This document shows positions 5,333 through 6,144 of a DNA stretch of 6,144 nt, one piece after another (the stretch's first letter is position 1; the number at the start of each line of letters is the position of its first letter). The stretch is from Phycisphaerae bacterium (GTDB taxonomy: Bacteria > Planctomycetota > Phycisphaerae > UBA1845 > Fen-1342), in assembly GCA_016935035.1 (NCBI GenBank), contig JAFGRR010000073.1, positions 1 to 6,144 on the forward strand. The letters are read 5' to 3'. Below the pieces are notes generated by a model. That model ran no database searches. It saw only the letters and a program-made list of their open reading frames with translations, and was not told the origin of the DNA. Position numbers and translations under genes: made by a program.

Positions 5333-5626
5333 ATGAATCCAACAGGCAACAGTGCGTCGCGTGCAGCCAATACGAGTGCTCGAGCAGGCGTGCTCCTTAT
5401 GGCCCTCAGCGTCGTTGAGGTCGCCGTCCGCATCTGGCTGCAATCCGTGTACAAAGTGACACACTTCGGCGCGATCCCGACAGACGTACTCATACTCGTG
5501 CCATTCATCGCGGCATGCTGGTGCTTCGTCTGGCCCAACCGGCGGCGGCGGCCGTGGGCCGTCCCGGCAATGGTTGTGGCAACCGCACTCATAGTCGGCG
5601 GCTTGATGCCGCTCGTGGAGTGGTAA
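5333..5626 (+). CDS. Small membrane protein of unknown function, three predicted helices
   Basis: I do not recognise this family. The 97-residue product is mostly hydrophobic, with helices at about 18-36 (RAGVLLMALSVVEVAVRIWL region), 51-67 (DVLILVPFIAACWCFVW) and 75-95 (WAVPAMVVATALIVGGLMPL). A strongly basic PNRRRRP loop (68-74) lies between helices 2 and 3. It probably faces the cytoplasm, which would put the N-terminus outside. There is no cleavable signal peptide and no catalytic motif. Evidence for a real gene is the good AAGGGG ribosome site, the well-placed promoter and the membrane-like composition. It stands alone among repeats and is not in an operon. A short orphan or lineage-restricted protein is the most likely reading. 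Confidence 0.65.
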   Translation: MNPTGNSASRAANTSARAGVLLMALSVVEVAVRIWLQSVYKVTHFGAIPTDVLILVPFIAACWCFVWPNRRRRPWAVPAMVVATALIVGGLMPLVEW

Positions 5627-5850
5627 GACCACCCCATGCCGCCATCCACAATATCAAGCACGTCCCAACAGCAAGTACCACACCGCAACAAGGCTCCGAT
5701 TCGCGCTCCTAAACTCGACGCCCCACTGCCTACCATCAAACGCCTCATCGCGCATCGCCACCCCATGCGGCCGACGCGCCCACGATCTCTGACATCCCGC
5801 CGCCCCACGCCGAATCGACTCGCCGAGCCGCGGCACCCGGTGCCACGCGA

Positions 5851-5890
5851 GTCTTTGTCTTTCCCTTCGTCGCTCCGTCGCTCCGTGCTT
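5851..5890. repeat. Pyrimidine-rich octamer tandem repeat, copy 2
   Basis: TCTTTGTCTTTCCC is followed by TTCGTCGC, TCCGTCGC and TCCGTGCT (5866-5889). It has the same period of 8 and the same lead-in as the repeat at 790-839, in the same orientation. Confidence 0.65.
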
Positions 5891-5903
5891 CCTTCCGCGG
5901 GTG

Positions 5904-5925
5904 CCCCACCCTTTCAAGGGTGGGG
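5904..5925. repeat. TTCA-apex hairpin, copy 4 (CCCCACCCTT-TC-AAGGGTGGGG)
   Basis: Perfect 10-bp arms around TC. Apex TTTCAA and left flank GTGCCCC match the hairpin at 4822-4841, although most of the arm sequence differs. Confidence 0.7.
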
Positions 5926-5981
5926 GACTGACGCCCCACGTGTCTCCCCCTGCTGGTCGTGCCGCTCCCAAGACCTGATAA

Positions 5982-6034
5982 CCAAGGTGGCCAACCGGGG
6001 TGGCAATACAAATGACCACCTTGGCCGCATTGCC
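5982..6034. repeat. Interleaved inverted repeats (pseudoknot topology)
   Basis: CCAAGGTGG (5982-5990) pairs with CCACCTTGG (6016-6024). GGCAAT (6002-6007) pairs with ATTGCC (6029-6034). The two pairs cross, which is the layout of an H-type pseudoknot if transcribed. Both pairings are perfect but short, so chance cannot be excluded for the second. Confidence 0.35.
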
Positions 6035-6103
6035 TCGGAACCCGCCAGTAGCCAACACGCGCCCGGATGCTAGCGTGATCGCAGACCGCGTCTTTGCCTC
6101 AAC

Positions 6104-6143
6104 TTCTGACTGCTGCATTCTGACTTCTGACTTCCCCCCCCCC
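6104..6143. repeat. Heptamer TTCTGAC repeat followed by a C10 tract
   Basis: TTCTGAC occurs at 6104-6110, 6118-6124 and 6125-6131, all in one 7-nt register, with TGCTGCA filling the gap unit. It then runs through TT into ten consecutive C's (6134-6143) at the window edge, so the repeat may continue beyond. Confidence 0.65.
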
Positions 6144-6144
6144 A

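Larger units (their letters stand above)
5627..6144. other. Gene-free region to the window end, repeat-rich
   Basis: No credible coding region is seen. A 154-codon minus-strand frame (5654-6118) runs through a hairpin, an octamer repeat and a heptamer repeat and has no protein-like features. The region holds the second octamer repeat, a fourth TTCA-apex hairpin, an interleaved pair of inverted repeats and a TTCTGAC repeat ending in ten C's. Confidence 0.65.

Noticed and set aside
4948..5418. 156-codon plus-strand frame across the palindrome cluster
   Set aside because: It passes through several hairpins and overlaps the start of the better-supported 97-residue gene. Its composition is low-quality.
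5654..6118. 154-codon minus-strand frame at the right end
   Set aside because: It starts inside the TTCTGAC repeat and crosses the octamer repeat and a TTCA-apex hairpin, with no domain features.

Overview
The window is GC-rich and looks like chromosomal DNA of a planctomycete-like bacterium. That guess rests on GC content, the style of the intergenic regions (many short palindromes, short tandem repeats, weak or absent Shine-Dalgarno sites) and the overall look of the proteins. No marker here proves the taxon. No tRNA, rRNA, CRISPR array, transposase or phage gene is visible.

Layout from left to right: (1) 1-575, minus strand: the N-terminal half of glycine cleavage T-protein (gcvT), cut by the window edge. 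(2) 576-804: a short gap. (3) 805-2523, minus strand: an intact 572-codon gene with the full bacterial prolyl-tRNA synthetase architecture (synthetase core, INS editing domain, anticodon-binding domain). By hand alignment its synthetic active site is destroyed at every motif, while the editing residues are kept. (4) 2524-2798: a divergent intergenic region holding a leader hairpin and a 29-nt-arm inverted repeat of REPIN type. (5) 2799-4271, plus strand: a normal 490-residue class II lysyl-tRNA synthetase (lysS), followed after 22 nt by (6) 4294-4731, a 145-residue two-helix membrane protein, probably in the same transcript. (7) 4732-5332: 600 nt without a credible gene, packed with at least eight separate perfect or near-perfect hairpins. 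(8) 5333-5626: a 97-residue three-helix membrane protein with its own sigma70-like promoter. (9) 5627-6144: no credible gene, but another hairpin of the same family, a second copy of an octamer repeat, a possible pseudoknot and a heptamer tandem repeat running into a C10 tract.

The most interesting object is the ProRS-like gene. It seems to be a former aminoacyl-tRNA synthetase kept as a full-length protein with a dead aminoacylation site but an intact-looking Ala-tRNA(Pro) editing site and tRNA-binding domain. This suggests a trans-editing or regulatory role, with a genuine ProRS expected elsewhere in the genome. The second theme is the repeat content. Hairpins with different arms share one TTCA apex, and both the ProRS-like gene and lysS end inside short tandem repeats that supply their last residues; in the ProRS-like gene the repeat also supplies the stop codon.
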